Shown: positions 37,668-46,911, counted from the first letter of the stretch. The stretch: DNA of 64,000 bases from an uncultured bacterium (GCA_900551245.1 URVC01000017.1:1-64000), one strand, 5' to 3'. Numbers and translations: made by a program. The notes: generated by a model from the sequence alone, not told the origin.

Positions 37668-38415
37668 AATCCTGTCCGCACGAAGAGAAATTTTTACCTT
37701 GATTGAACTCCTCGTCGTTATTGCGATCATCGCCATCCTCGCGGCCATGCTGCTCCCGGCGTTGAACAAAGCGCGCGAACGGGGCAGGACAATTACCTGT
37801 CTGAACCAGAAGAAGGAGTGCATGCTGGCGCTGCTTCAATATGACAACGACTACGGCATGATTGCCGGAATCACCAAAGACGCCAAGTGCTGGTACAATC
37901 TGCTGGTGACCGGGAACCGGCCGGAAAACCTCGGCTACCTGAAACCGGCCATGCTGGTCTGTCCCTCCAACCAGTACGCACCGAAGGATCTGCTCTCCTT
38001 CTCCGACGATCAGGTCTCCTACGGCATGGAACGGATCGCCCATTACATGGAAACCGACCTTCTGACGGCAAACGGAGTCGGTTCCTGCTTCGATGTCTCC
38101 CGCAACAACACCTGGGGATTTCTCATTCCGGGCCGCGTCAGCTCTCCCTCGCGTTTTCTACTGATCGCCGACAGCGCCCGCGGAGGACACCAGAAGCCGT
38201 GGACCGGCTATCAGAACGGCGGCGGCGGCAGCAGTTTCTTTTACACCTATCAGGCGCATGAGCGGCGCATTCACCTGATCCACGCCGAAAGAACCACCGC
38301 AGGGTTCGTTGACGGTCATGCGGCGACACTCTCCTTCGGCCAGCTCTACACCGATACCACCAATCAGATCCGTTACGCCTATGCGCAGGACGGCATGACC
38401 CAACTGAACCAGTGA
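37657..38415 (+). CDS. Prepilin-type (type II pseudopilin-like) protein
   Basis: A 252-residue secreted protein with a class III prepilin start: basic leader, then FTLIELLVVIAIIAIL and a helical NKARERGRTITC segment, as in the type II secretion pseudopilin G family. The C-terminal domain is of the kind common in Planctomycetes/Lentisphaerae, ending with an H-x-DGH motif (LIHAERTTAGFVDGHAATLS). A prepilin peptidase is expected to process it before Phe. A strong AAGGAG site precedes the ATG, which overlaps the regulator. The exported GH42-like enzyme follows 11 bases later, suggesting that the pseudopilin and enzyme work together. Confidence 0.88.
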   Translation: MRSKILSARREIFTLIELLVVIAIIAILAAMLLPALNKARERGRTITCLNQKKECMLALLQYDNDYGMIAGITKDAKCWYNLLVTGNRPENLGYLKPAMLVCPSNQYAPKDLLSFSDDQVSYGMERIAHYMETDLLTANGVGSCFDVSRNNTWGFLIPGRVSSPSRFLLIADSARGGHQKPWTGYQNGGGGSSFFYTYQAHERRIHLIHAERTTAGFVDGHAATLSFGQLYTDTTNQIRYAYAQDGMTQLNQ

Positions 38416-38426
38416 AAGGCCTCCCG

Positions 38427-41093
38427 ATGAAATACCTGCTCACTCTTCTTTTCTTCTCTTCGCTGTTCTGCCGCGGCGCCGAATTCCAGGTGGATGGCCG
38501 TCAAGGTCTTCCGGTGATTCGGAAAGACGGCGTTCCCGTTTCCGCCCGGATGGTCTATGTCAGCAAAACAGCGCAGGAGATCGCCACGGTCAGACCGCAA
38601 TGGAGTGATTTCACGCTCCGCTTCTCCATTCTGAAAAGCTGTGACAATGCGGCGCTGCACCTGCGTTTCTTCAGTCTGGCGTTTCAACGGAAACCGGAGG
38701 AAATTCGGTTCTCCCGGATTGAAGTGCGCGATGTCACAACCGGCCGCACCGTCAAACGCTACCGCTTCGACGGCGAAAAGATCGATCCGGATATCAGTTT
38801 CTGGTGTACCGGGAAATGGAAGAATGGCAAAAAGATGCCGATACCCGCCACGATCTCCAACCACCCTGCCCCGGGGATTCCCGGCGGAACGCTGCGAATT
38901 GCCTCGCCCGGGGATCCCACCGGAAAACTCGGGGAGTTCCACCTGATTCTCTACGGAATCCCGGTGGAAAAAAACCGGGACTACGTTGTCCTCTGCCGCG
39001 CCCGTGCGGACCGGGAACAGAATTTAACCTCCTCCCTCTATCACCAGACGGCGGTTCCTCAGGCGTTGACCTATCCCGGGACCACGCTCCGGACCCAGGT
39101 GAAACTCGCCGCCGAATCCGGCATTCACTTCGTCACCTTCCCCATCGACAATCTCTGGCCGGATGCCGACGGCAACAGCGACTACTCCGTGCTCGACCGG
39201 ATCTGCCGCATCATTCTGAAAGAGAATCCGAAAGCGCAGCTGATTCCGCGCATCGATTTGCGCACCCCTCCGGAATGGTGGCAAAAGCGCTATCCCGGGG
39301 AGATGATGAAATTCACCTCCGGAGGCAATGGAGGATATCCCTCCATCTCCTCGCTCCGCTACCGGCGGGACGCGGCGGAGGTCCTGCGCGGAGCAATCCG
39401 TTACTGCGAAAAGAATTTTCCCGACAACATGGCGGGCTATCACCCCACCGGCGGCAACACCCATGAATGGTTTTACTACCGCTCCCAGCGGAGGATCTTA
39501 AGCGGATACGACGAAGCGACCCGCCGGGCCTGGCGCAAGTACCTGACTGAAAAGTACAAAACAGCAGACGCCCTGCAACGCGCCTGGCAGCAGCCGGATA
39601 TCTCTCCGGAAAACGCGGAGATTCCTGCCCCGGCATACCGGCAGAAGGAGCGGCAGAATTCTCTGCTCTCCCCCCGGCAAGACGCCCCGCTGATCGACTT
39701 CCATTTCTTCCTCCAGAAGGAGATGGCCGATACGGTGCTCACGATGGCGCGAACGGTGCGTGAAGAGACGGGGAAACGGCGGCTGTGCATTCTCTTTTAC
39801 GGATATCTTTCGGAATTTTCCGCAATTGCGAACAGTCCGGCCTGTTCGGGCCATTACGCCCTGCGCCGGGTGCTGGCATCGCCGGATGTCGACCTGCTCG
39901 CCGGTCCGATTTCCTATCTCGACCGTCAACTCGGCGGCGGCAGTACGACGATGACCGCGGCGGATTCCATTCTGCTGGCCGGAAAGCTCTGGTTGAACGA
40001 AGACGACACCAGCACTCACACCGCATACCGGAACGGCAACCGGGCACCGGGTTGGAAAAACGGCGCAATGACGCTTACCGAAAGCCTCTTTCTCCTGCGC
40101 CGCAATCTGGCTTTTGCGACCTTTCACGGCTTCGGCATCTGGTGGATGGATCTTTTCGGCGCGGGATGGTTCTCCGACCCGGAACTCTGGAAGCTGATGC
40201 GGGAAACCGATTCACTCGATGCGGAAATGCGGGATCAGCAGATCCCCATCGTTCCTCAGGTTGCCGAGATCGTCGATGAAACCTCCCTGCTCTATCTCTC
40301 CCCCGCCGGATTCCGACGGAACTACAACTCCGCCGTTTCCTATCCGCTGATCAAAAACGGCCGTGCGGCACGGGCACGCACCGGAGCCTCCACCGGTCAA
40401 TATCTGCTGGATGATCTGCTGGCCGGCAAAGTTCGTTCCGAACTTAACATCATCACCTCCGCGTGGGCTCTGACCGGGCAACAACGGCGGCAGCTCCGGG
40501 CAACCGCGAAGCACACACCGACCTTCTGGTGCTGGGCACCGGGCTGGCTCGATCTCTCTACCGGGCAATTCTCAACCGGCACGGTCGAACAAACGACCGG
40601 ATTCCAGGTTCGACAACTGGAAAATGAATCCTTCGCCATCCGTCCGACACCCGCCGGGATACAATTCGGTCTGGCTCCCGCCGGGAGCGGAAAAATGGAG
40701 GAAACCGGCAATCCGGTACTCTCTCCCGTGCCGCAGGAAGGCGACCTCGTTCTCGCGGAATACCGCAGCGGAGCCCCGGCCATTCTCCTCCGGCCGGGCA
40801 GAGTTCCCGCGCTGTTCTGCGGCACCACCGCCGTTCCGCCGGAACTCTACCGTGCCTTTGCGGCATATGCGGGAGTGCATCTGTATACGGACCGCCCGGC
40901 CTACGTGCAGAGACGGGGAAATTATCTCAGCATCTGCGCTCCGGAAGACGGCCTCTATGAAATCAATCCGGGGGAAAACTGCAAAACGGTCGATCTTCAG
41001 AACGGGAAGACAGTTGGAACCAATTCGAAATTCCACCTTTCGTTGAAAAAAGGAGAATGCCGAATTTTGAAACGGATTGAAATCCGCCCCTGA
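38427..41093 (+). CDS. Secreted GH42-like clan GH-A glycosidase
   Basis: An 888-residue exported protein (signal peptide YLLTLLFFSSLFCRG). After an N-terminal beta domain of about 180 residues comes a TIM barrel with features of beta-galactosidase family 42: GYHPTGGNTHEWFYY (Glu347, acid/base candidate), a DEATRRAWRKYLTEKYKT segment typical of GH42, and KLWLNEDDTSTH (Glu525, nucleophile candidate). A C-terminal beta domain closes it. The exact family is uncertain. The start is the ATG at 38427, seven bases after AAAGG, 11 bases after the pseudopilin stop. Confidence 0.78.
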   Translation: MKYLLTLLFFSSLFCRGAEFQVDGRQGLPVIRKDGVPVSARMVYVSKTAQEIATVRPQWSDFTLRFSILKSCDNAALHLRFFSLAFQRKPEEIRFSRIEVRDVTTGRTVKRYRFDGEKIDPDISFWCTGKWKNGKKMPIPATISNHPAPGIPGGTLRIASPGDPTGKLGEFHLILYGIPVEKNRDYVVLCRARADREQNLTSSLYHQTAVPQALTYPGTTLRTQVKLAAESGIHFVTFPIDNLWPDADGNSDYSVLDRICRIILKENPKAQLIPRIDLRTPPEWWQKRYPGEMMKFTSGGNGGYPSISSLRYRRDAAEVLRGAIRYCEKNFPDNMAGYHPTGGNTHEWFYYRSQRRILSGYDEATRRAWRKYLTEKYKTADALQRAWQQPDISPENAEIPAPAYRQKERQNSLLSPRQDAPLIDFHFFLQKEMADTVLTMARTVREETGKRRLCILFYGYLSEFSAIANSPACSGHYALRRVLASPDVDLLAGPISYLDRQLGGGSTTMTAADSILLAGKLWLNEDDTSTHTAYRNGNRAPGWKNGAMTLTESLFLLRRNLAFATFHGFGIWWMDLFGAGWFSDPELWKLMRETDSLDAEMRDQQIPIVPQVAEIVDETSLLYLSPAGFRRNYNSAVSYPLIKNGRAARARTGASTGQYLLDDLLAGKVRSELNIITSAWALTGQQRRQLRATAKHTPTFWCWAPGWLDLSTGQFSTGTVEQTTGFQVRQLENESFAIRPTPAGIQFGLAPAGSGKMEETGNPVLSPVPQEGDLVLAEYRSGAPAILLRPGRVPALFCGTTAVPPELYRAFAAYAGVHLYTDRPAYVQRRGNYLSICAPEDGLYEINPGENCKTVDLQNGKTVGTNSKFHLSLKKGECRILKRIEIRP

Positions 41094-41697
41094 TTCCTGC
41101 TCCGCACGAAAACAGAAAAAAACGTTTAGTGAAAAAGTCCGTCGCGACTTCCCCGGCGTGAGTTGCGACGTGATCTCCGTCAACTACGGCACGGACAACT
41201 TCAGCGATTACCGGGCGGCGGAGACTCCCTTTGTGCCCAACGTGACCAAACTCCTGCTTCTCACGCTGCCGCCGGACGAGGAGCTGGCGGTTCGTCTGCT
41301 CGACTGCGGCCGGGAGGCGGGGCTGACGCCCTTCTGCGGCGCTTCGCGCGACGGCCGGTTCGGTGCAATCTATTTCGGATTGAAAAATCCGCAGCCGGAG
41401 CTGGACCGCTTATACCCCCGCGCCGCACGCAAACTCTCCTCCGAAGCGGAACGGCTGGCCAATGTACTGGGCCGGAAAGTGGTGAGAATGGAAGATCTCT
41501 CCCGCTTCGTTCCCCGCGATGCCGCGTATGAGGTGCAGTTCAAAGCGATCAAAGTGATTCTGCCGGGTGAATTCTACTCGGTGGACCGGGAGAGAATCCG
41601 GATCGCCCTGCATCTGCACGCAAACTTTGCTGTCCGGAAAAAAAATTTCATTCCCTCCTCCACTCGTTCTGAGAAAGAGAATAAAACTCAAGAATAA
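41077..41697 (+). CDS. Hypothetical protein, possibly N-terminally truncated
   Basis: An open frame of up to 206 codons without a convincing start: the first in-frame initiator is a TTG inside the preceding gene, the next a GTG at 41158, and neither has a ribosome site. The segment 41105-41130 is A-rich and unlike coding DNA around it, while from 41158 the sequence has normal codon use (DVISVNYGTDNFSDYRAAE, LLLLTLPPDEELAVRLLDC, GREAGLTPFCGASRDGRFG). I recognise no family and no membrane or signal segment. A gene whose 5' end was lost, or a coding frame that starts at GTG 41158, are both possible. Confidence 0.45.
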   Translation: MKSAPDSCSARKQKKTFSEKVRRDFPGVSCDVISVNYGTDNFSDYRAAETPFVPNVTKLLLLTLPPDEELAVRLLDCGREAGLTPFCGASRDGRFGAIYFGLKNPQPELDRLYPRAARKLSSEAERLANVLGRKVVRMEDLSRFVPRDAAYEVQFKAIKVILPGEFYSVDRERIRIALHLHANFAVRKKNFIPSSTRSEKENKTQE

Positions 41698-41710
41698 TTC
41701 TCAAAAAAAC

Positions 41711-41738
41711 TTGTAAAAGCAGAATTCTGAATTATACT
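41711..41738 (+). promoter_or_regulatory. Promoter of the hydG-operon leader
   Basis: TTGTAA (41711-41716), 16 bases and TATACT (41733-41738). Transcription should start near 41745, giving a leader of about 190 bases before the TM1266-type gene. Confidence 0.65.
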
Positions 41739-41744
41739 ATAAGA

Positions 41745-41914
41745 AGAGAAAAATCCCGCGGCAGAAGGCTCCGGCCCGGCGCCCGGGGAGATCAATGGTT
41801 TAAACGTTCCAACGGCGAGGGAGAAATACTCCCGATCCTGAAGGCGGCAACCGGCCGGGTTCGCATGACATCCCCGGCGCGCTACTGCATTTCAGGCGCG
41901 CCGGGGATTTTTTT
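41745..41914 (+). ncRNA. Structured leader RNA ending in an intrinsic terminator (candidate riboswitch/attenuator)
   Basis: The stretch between promoter and gene is non-coding and strongly structured. Visible elements are a GC-rich hairpin closed by CTCC/GGAG (41769-41790), a GTTTAAAC palindrome (41798-41805), the hairpin GGGAGAAATACTCCC (41819-41833), and the terminator at 41870-41914. The 5' end AAAAATCCC-G-CGGC (41749-41762) is complementary, apart from one bulged G, to GCCGGGGATTTTT (41900-41912), that is the 3' terminator arm and T-run. The terminator and this long-range pairing exclude each other. I cannot match it to a known riboswitch class; a 6S-like sRNA is an alternative. Confidence 0.6.
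41870..41914 (+). terminator. Intrinsic terminator upstream of TM1266-hydG (attenuator)
   Basis: ATCCCCGGCGCG (41870-41881) pairs perfectly with CGCGCCGGGGAT (41897-41908), followed by seven T. It ends only 20 bases before the ATG of the next gene, which marks it as an attenuator or the end of a separate small RNA. Confidence 0.92.
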
Positions 41915-41933
41915 GTGCAGGAGTTCGAGCGCC

Positions 41934-42197
41934 ATGGAAAGCAGAATCGCCCTCATCGGCATCATCGTGGAGGATACCGAAGCCTCCGAAAAGATCAACC
42001 GCATCCTTCACGAATACGTGCCCTACATCGTCGGACGCATGGGCATCCCCTACCGGAAACAGAACGTCTGCATCATCAGTCTCGTGATCGACGCCCCCAA
42101 CGACGTCATCAGTTCGCTCTCCGGCAAGCTCGGCATGGTCAAGGGTATCAGCGTCAAAACCCTCTACTCCCGACTGCCCGGAGACGCGGCGAAATAA
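41934..42197 (+). CDS. TM1266-type iron-only hydrogenase system regulator
   Basis: An 87-residue ACT-like protein. MESRIALIGIIVEDTEASEK, followed by LHEYVPYIVGRMGIPYRKQN and a GKLGMVKGISVKTLYS end, match the small putative regulator found beside HydEFG genes (TM1266 of Thermotoga). The fold is similar to the NikR ligand domain, without the DNA-binding arm. The start is the ATG at 41934 after AGGAG; the upstream part of the open frame lies in the terminator. It is 28 bases before hydG and shares the attenuated leader. Confidence 0.88.
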   Translation: MESRIALIGIIVEDTEASEKINRILHEYVPYIVGRMGIPYRKQNVCIISLVIDAPNDVISSLSGKLGMVKGISVKTLYSRLPGDAAK

Positions 42198-42225
42198 TCG
42201 GAATCAACCAACCAGGAGAAAAGAT

Positions 42226-43644
42226 ATGTACAACCCGAAATCATCCGTTGCGACCGAATTCATCGACGACGACGAGATCCAGCAGACGCTCGCTTACGCC
42301 GCCGCCAACAAAAACAACCGGGAACTGGTCGACTCCATCCTCGAAAAGGCGAAGGAGTGCAAAGGGCTCAGCCACCGCGAAGCCGCCGTCCTCCTCGAAT
42401 GCGAACTGCCCGAAGAAAATGAGCGGATCCGCCACCTCGCCATGGAGATCAAGCAGAAGTTCTACGGCAACCGGATCGTGATGTTCGCTCCGCTCTACCT
42501 CTCGAACTACTGCATCAACGGCTGCACCTACTGCCCCTATCACCGCTCGAACACCCACATCCGCCGCAAGAAGCTCACCCAGGATGAGATCCGCGCCGAA
42601 GTGATCGCCCTGCAGGACATGGGGCACAAGCGGCTCGCACTCGAAACCGGCGAGGACCCGAAGAACAACCCGATCGAATACGTCCTCGAAAGCATCAAGA
42701 CCATCTACAGCATCAAGCACAAGAACGGCGCCATCCGCCGGGTCAACGTCAACATCGCCGCCACTACCGTTGAGAACTACCGCAAACTCAAGGAGGCCGG
42801 CATCGGCACCTACATCCTCTTCCAGGAGACCTACAACAAGAAGGCCTACGAGGAGCTGCATCCGACCGGCCCGAAACACGACTACGCCTACCACACCGAG
42901 GCGATGGACCGCGCAATGGACGGCGGCATCGACGACGTCGGCTGCGGCGTCCTCTTCGGGCTGAACCTCTACCGTTACGACTTCGTCGGGCTGCTGATGC
43001 ACGCGGAACACCTCGAAGCGGCCAAGGGGGTCGGGCCCCATACGATCAGCGTGCCGCGCATCCGCCACGCCGACGACATCAATCCTGAGAACTTCTCCAA
43101 CGCCATCTCCGACGAAATCTTCGAGAAGATCGTCGCGGTGCTCCGCATCGCGGTTCCCTACACCGGGCTCATCATCTCCACCCGCGAATCGAAAGCGGCG
43201 CGCGAACGGGTGCTCAAGCTCGGCGTCTCCCAGATCTCCGGCGGGTCGCGCACCAGTGTCGGCGGCTACGTCAAGCAGGAGACCGAGGAGGAGAACTCCG
43301 CCCAGTTCGACGTCTCCGACAACCGCACCCTCGATCAGGTGGTCAACTGGCTGCTCGAACTCGGCTACATCCCGAGCTTCTGCACCGCCTGCTACCGCGA
43401 AGGACGCACCGGCGACCGCTTCATGCACCTGGTGAAGTCCGGGCAGATCGCCAACTGCTGTCAGCCGAACGCGCTGATGACCCTCAACGAGTATCTGGAG
43501 GACTACGCCTCCCCCGACACCCGGAAGAAGGGCGAAGCGGTCATCGCCGCGGAACTGCTCCGCATCCCGAACGAAAAGGTCCGGGCCATCGCGAAGGAGC
43601 ATCTGCAGGAAATGCACGCCGGCAAGCGCGACTTCCGCTTCTGA
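42226..43644 (+). CDS. hydG: HydG, [FeFe]-hydrogenase H-cluster maturase
   Basis: A 472-residue radical-SAM tyrosine lyase that makes the CO/CN-bearing iron synthon for the [FeFe]-hydrogenase active site. The SAM-binding cluster motif is C96-x3-C100-x2-C103 (NYCINGCTYCPYH), and the C-terminal CX2CX22C motif (C386, C389, C412) binds the auxiliary cluster; this separates HydG from ThiH. AGGAG precedes the ATG by seven bases. No hydE, hydF or hydA is in the window, so the rest of the maturation pathway must be elsewhere. It ends in a strong terminator. Confidence 0.96.
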   Translation: MYNPKSSVATEFIDDDEIQQTLAYAAANKNNRELVDSILEKAKECKGLSHREAAVLLECELPEENERIRHLAMEIKQKFYGNRIVMFAPLYLSNYCINGCTYCPYHRSNTHIRRKKLTQDEIRAEVIALQDMGHKRLALETGEDPKNNPIEYVLESIKTIYSIKHKNGAIRRVNVNIAATTVENYRKLKEAGIGTYILFQETYNKKAYEELHPTGPKHDYAYHTEAMDRAMDGGIDDVGCGVLFGLNLYRYDFVGLLMHAEHLEAAKGVGPHTISVPRIRHADDINPENFSNAISDEIFEKIVAVLRIAVPYTGLIISTRESKAARERVLKLGVSQISGGSRTSVGGYVKQETEEENSAQFDVSDNRTLDQVVNWLLELGYIPSFCTACYREGRTGDRFMHLVKSGQIANCCQPNALMTLNEYLEDYASPDTRKKGEAVIAAELLRIPNEKVRAIAKEHLQEMHAGKRDFRF

Positions 43645-43666
43645 GCGGGAATGTTCCGTTCACCAA

Positions 43667-43712
43667 CTCCGCTTCGCGCCCCCTGTTTCCGGGGAGCGCG
43701 GAGCGTTTTTTT
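43667..43712 (+). terminator. Intrinsic terminator of hydG
   Basis: CTCCGC pairs with GCGGAG around inner CGC/GCG and CCCC/GGGG stems (43667-43703), followed by seven T (43706-43712). It lies directly at the end of the convergent GH2 gene. Confidence 0.88.
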
Positions 43713-43715
43713 CGC

Positions 43716-46700
43716 TCACGCTTCGGTCACCCGCAGCAGGCAGCGGAAGTGATAATCGCCCGCCGGAATCCGGTACTGCGGCAGCGTATCCGGTCCACAG
43801 CTGGCGGTGCCGACGCCGCGCTGCCGCAGATCGAGGTGAAGCCACACCTTCCCGGAGTCGCGCAACTCATGCTCGTGCCGTTTCGTCTGGAGTTCCCCGA
43901 TCGGATACCGCCCGATGGAGAACTCCATCGGCGCCGGCGCGAGGAACTCCAGCGCATACCGGAGCTTCGCCCCGCCGAGTTTCAGACGCCGCACACCGGT
44001 GCGGTGACCGTTCTCCTGCGGCATGATGTAGGGCACATGCATCGCATCGATCGTGGTGCGGTAAAGTCCGACTTCAGCGGCGGCGCAGCGGTCGATGTAG
44101 TTCTCGTGCGGCCCGCGCCCGAAGTATTCGACCGTCTCGAAGAGTCCGGGCAGTTCCAGCTCCACGCCGAGCCGCGGCAGATCGTCGATCCCCTCCTCCA
44201 CCTCGAAACGGTTCTCCACTTCGATCCAGTTCCCCTCCGTGACCCGGACACGTTCGGAAAAGCGGATCCGCTTCCTTCCCGGCGTTGCGTAACTGCTCAC
44301 CGTCTCCCTGCCTCCCGGAATCGCCCGGCTTTCACACGATTCCCGCCGGAAATCGAAATACCCCGCCTGAAGCCAGCGGTTCGCCGGGCGCCACGGGAAC
44401 TCCGGGTTGCCGAATTCCCGCCGGATGCAGTCGTTGTCGGTCGTCGCCCGGATCACATTGAACGCCGGTCCGCGTTCGATCAGCCTCTCGTCGCGGCAGG
44501 TGAGCGAAAAGCGTCCGTCGTCGTCGAAGACCGGTTCCACCGGAATCCCGGCGACCGCCGCAGGCGCGGCGAAGGAGTGGAAGGGCAGCGCGAACTGTTC
44601 GGACGCCACCACATGCCCGGCCTCCGCCCAGCAATTCGCCTCGCGCAGAACCAGCCGCAGATTGAGAAAACACTCCTCCCCCGCCCGCAGTCCGGCCGGC
44701 TCCCGGACCGGCAGTTTCATCGCAAACCAGTTGTGCGGCTCCTCGTTGAAGATGTCGTGCCGCTCGGCCCCGGCGAAGTCGGGGATGAAGTTCTCCGGTT
44801 CGTGCGGCGGCAGTGCTGCCCTCCCCGCCGCGACACTCCGGCCGTCGACCGTCACCTCCCATTCGAGTTCGCAGTCGGAGAGGTCGGTGAAACAGCGATG
44901 GTTGACGATGGCGATCAACCCCGAAGCGGGATCGACCGCACGGAACTCCGCCGGCTGGGCCAGTTTTTTGAATTCGTACAGGCCGGGGTGCGGCGTTCTG
45001 TCCGGAAACACCAGACCGTCGGTCACAAAGTTGGAGTCGTTCGGTTCGTCGCCGAAGTCGCCGCCGTACACCCAGTACTCCCGCCCGGAATCGTCCTTCC
45101 GGGCGATACCGTGGTCGATCCACTCCCAGATGAAGCCGCCCTGAAGTCCATGACAGCGGCGGAAGGCGGCGAAATAGTCCGCAAGAGAGCCGTTGCTGTT
45201 GCCCATCGAGTGGGAGAATTCACAGAGAATCATCGGCCGTTCGTCGTCGGTCGGATAGGAGGCCCAGTTGATGATGGTCCGCACATCCGGATACATCGGC
45301 GCAATGATGTCGGTAAGTTCGCGGTTGAGATTGGGCAGCCAGCCCCCCTCCTGCGAATAGATCGCCCGCTCGCAGAGAAAGACCCGCGATGGATCGACCC
45401 GGCGAATCCACGCCGCCGCCGCCGCGTGATTGGGGCCGATTCCCGACTCGTTGCCGAGCGACCAGACGATCACCGAGGGGTGGTTCCGGTCGCGCGTGAC
45501 CAGATGGATCGCCCGGTCCATGTAGGGGAAGGCCCACGCCGGATTCATGCACAGATCGTAGAAGAAGGCGTGGTTCTCGATGTTCGCCTCGTCGAAAACG
45601 TAGAGGCCGTATTCGTCGCAGAGCTCGTAAAACTCCGGGGCGTCCGGATAGTGGCTGGTGCGGACGGCGTTGACGTTGAAGCGCTTCATAAGTTCGACGT
45701 CCCGCCGCATGGTTTCGAGCGTGAGGGTCCGGCCGGTGTGCGGATCGTGTTCGTGGCGGTTGACGCCGCAGATCAGCACCGGTTTGCCGTTGATCCGCAG
45801 TTCGCGATGGGCCACCTCCACCCGGCGGAATCCCACCCGGCAGCCGGAGAAATCCACCTCGCCCCGCACCCGGTGGCAGAGCGTCACCGTCAGCCGGTAG
45901 AGGAAGGGATCTTCGGCGCTCCAGTGGCGCGCGCCCGGCAGTTCCAGCCGGAGCCGGGAGTAGAAGCGGCGCGGGTCCTTGAGGTTGAAATACCCTTTGA
46001 ACCCTTTCCGGGCGGCGACGGCGCTCTCGGAGGAGAGGACTTCGCGCCCGGTGCCGTCATAGAGTTTCACCCGGAAGAACCATCCCGCCTGCGGTTCGGC
46101 GGCGCCGACCTCGGTCATGCCGTCGCTCTTCCCGGAAAAGCCGCCGGCGACATCCAGTCCGGCGATGAGCTCCAGATCGAGCAGTCCGGTCCGCAGCGAC
46201 TCATCCAGCGTGGCGGCGGCGAAGAAATCCTCGATGTGATTCTTCGGCATGGCGTGAAGCGAAACGCTGCGGACGATTCCGGCGTGCCACCACTGGTCCT
46301 GATCCTCGACGTAGCTTGCGTCGGAGAATTGGCTCACCACCACCGAAAGCAGATTCTCCCCGGCGTGCACCCGGCCGGAGAGATCGAACTCCGACGCCCC
46401 CCGGGAGTCCTTGGAGAACCCCACCGCCTCACCGTTGAGAAACACCGCAAAGAAGTTCTCCACCCCGTCGAAGCGAAGCACCAGACGCCGGTCGAGCCAC
46501 TCCTCCGGAATCCGGAAGTTCCGGCGGTAGACGCCGGTCGGATTTTTCTTCGGCGGATCGGGGGGCAGTTCGTCGAACGGCATGACGATGTTGGTGTAGT
46601 GCGGGTGGCCGTACCCCTGCATATCCCAGCATCCGGGGACAGTGATTTTCTCCCACGCGCCCGCGGCACCGGGCAGATGGTCGCCGTTCACCTCGTCGGG

Positions 46701-46877
46701 AGAGGAAAAGAAACGGAACTCCCACTCGCCATCCAGCAGGAGGCGCAGAGTTCCCTCCCCTCCCCGCCGGGCCTCCGCCTCGTCGGAAAAATGAAAAAAC
46801 CAGGCACGCGGGGGGAGTTTCCCGCCGCCGACCGCCTCCGGACTGCTCCGGAGAATCCGCCCCCAATCAAACGCCAT
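43716..46877 (-). CDS. GH2 beta-galactosidase (LacZ-type)
   Basis: A 1053-residue cytoplasmic enzyme (no signal peptide) with the five-domain LacZ plan: jelly roll, two immunoglobulin-like domains, TIM barrel and the C-terminal Bgal_small_N domain. IVWSLGNESGIGPNH holds the acid/base (Glu477) and MILCEFSHSMGNSNG the nucleophile (Glu553). CGVNRHEHDPHTGR and FNVNAVRTSHYPD are classic GH2 signatures. The start is the ATG at 46877, six bases after AAGGAG; an ATG 18 bases upstream lacks a site. It is divergent from a LacI-type repressor, with a palindrome on its -10, so it is likely induced by a galactoside. Confidence 0.93.
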   Translation of the reverse strand: MAFDWGRILRSSPEAVGGGKLPPRAWFFHFSDEAEARRGGEGTLRLLLDGEWEFRFFSSPDEVNGDHLPGAAGAWEKITVPGCWDMQGYGHPHYTNIVMPFDELPPDPPKKNPTGVYRRNFRIPEEWLDRRLVLRFDGVENFFAVFLNGEAVGFSKDSRGASEFDLSGRVHAGENLLSVVVSQFSDASYVEDQDQWWHAGIVRSVSLHAMPKNHIEDFFAAATLDESLRTGLLDLELIAGLDVAGGFSGKSDGMTEVGAAEPQAGWFFRVKLYDGTGREVLSSESAVAARKGFKGYFNLKDPRRFYSRLRLELPGARHWSAEDPFLYRLTVTLCHRVRGEVDFSGCRVGFRRVEVAHRELRINGKPVLICGVNRHEHDPHTGRTLTLETMRRDVELMKRFNVNAVRTSHYPDAPEFYELCDEYGLYVFDEANIENHAFFYDLCMNPAWAFPYMDRAIHLVTRDRNHPSVIVWSLGNESGIGPNHAAAAAWIRRVDPSRVFLCERAIYSQEGGWLPNLNRELTDIIAPMYPDVRTIINWASYPTDDERPMILCEFSHSMGNSNGSLADYFAAFRRCHGLQGGFIWEWIDHGIARKDDSGREYWVYGGDFGDEPNDSNFVTDGLVFPDRTPHPGLYEFKKLAQPAEFRAVDPASGLIAIVNHRCFTDLSDCELEWEVTVDGRSVAAGRAALPPHEPENFIPDFAGAERHDIFNEEPHNWFAMKLPVREPAGLRAGEECFLNLRLVLREANCWAEAGHVVASEQFALPFHSFAAPAAVAGIPVEPVFDDDGRFSLTCRDERLIERGPAFNVIRATTDNDCIRREFGNPEFPWRPANRWLQAGYFDFRRESCESRAIPGGRETVSSYATPGRKRIRFSERVRVTEGNWIEVENRFEVEEGIDDLPRLGVELELPGLFETVEYFGRGPHENYIDRCAAAEVGLYRTTIDAMHVPYIMPQENGHRTGVRRLKLGGAKLRYALEFLAPAPMEFSIGRYPIGELQTKRHEHELRDSGKVWLHLDLRQRGVGTASCGPDTLPQYRIPAGDYHFRCLLRVTEA

Positions 46878-46911
46878 GTCTCGCTCCTTCGCCATTAACT
46901 GTCTTCGATTG

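Noticed and set aside
41841..41856. Similarity of GAAGGCGGCAACCGG in the leader to the SAM-I riboswitch core
   Set aside because: The SAM-I kink-turn and GGTGCCAATTCC-type elements are not found in order, so the resemblance is taken as chance until a covariance search is done.
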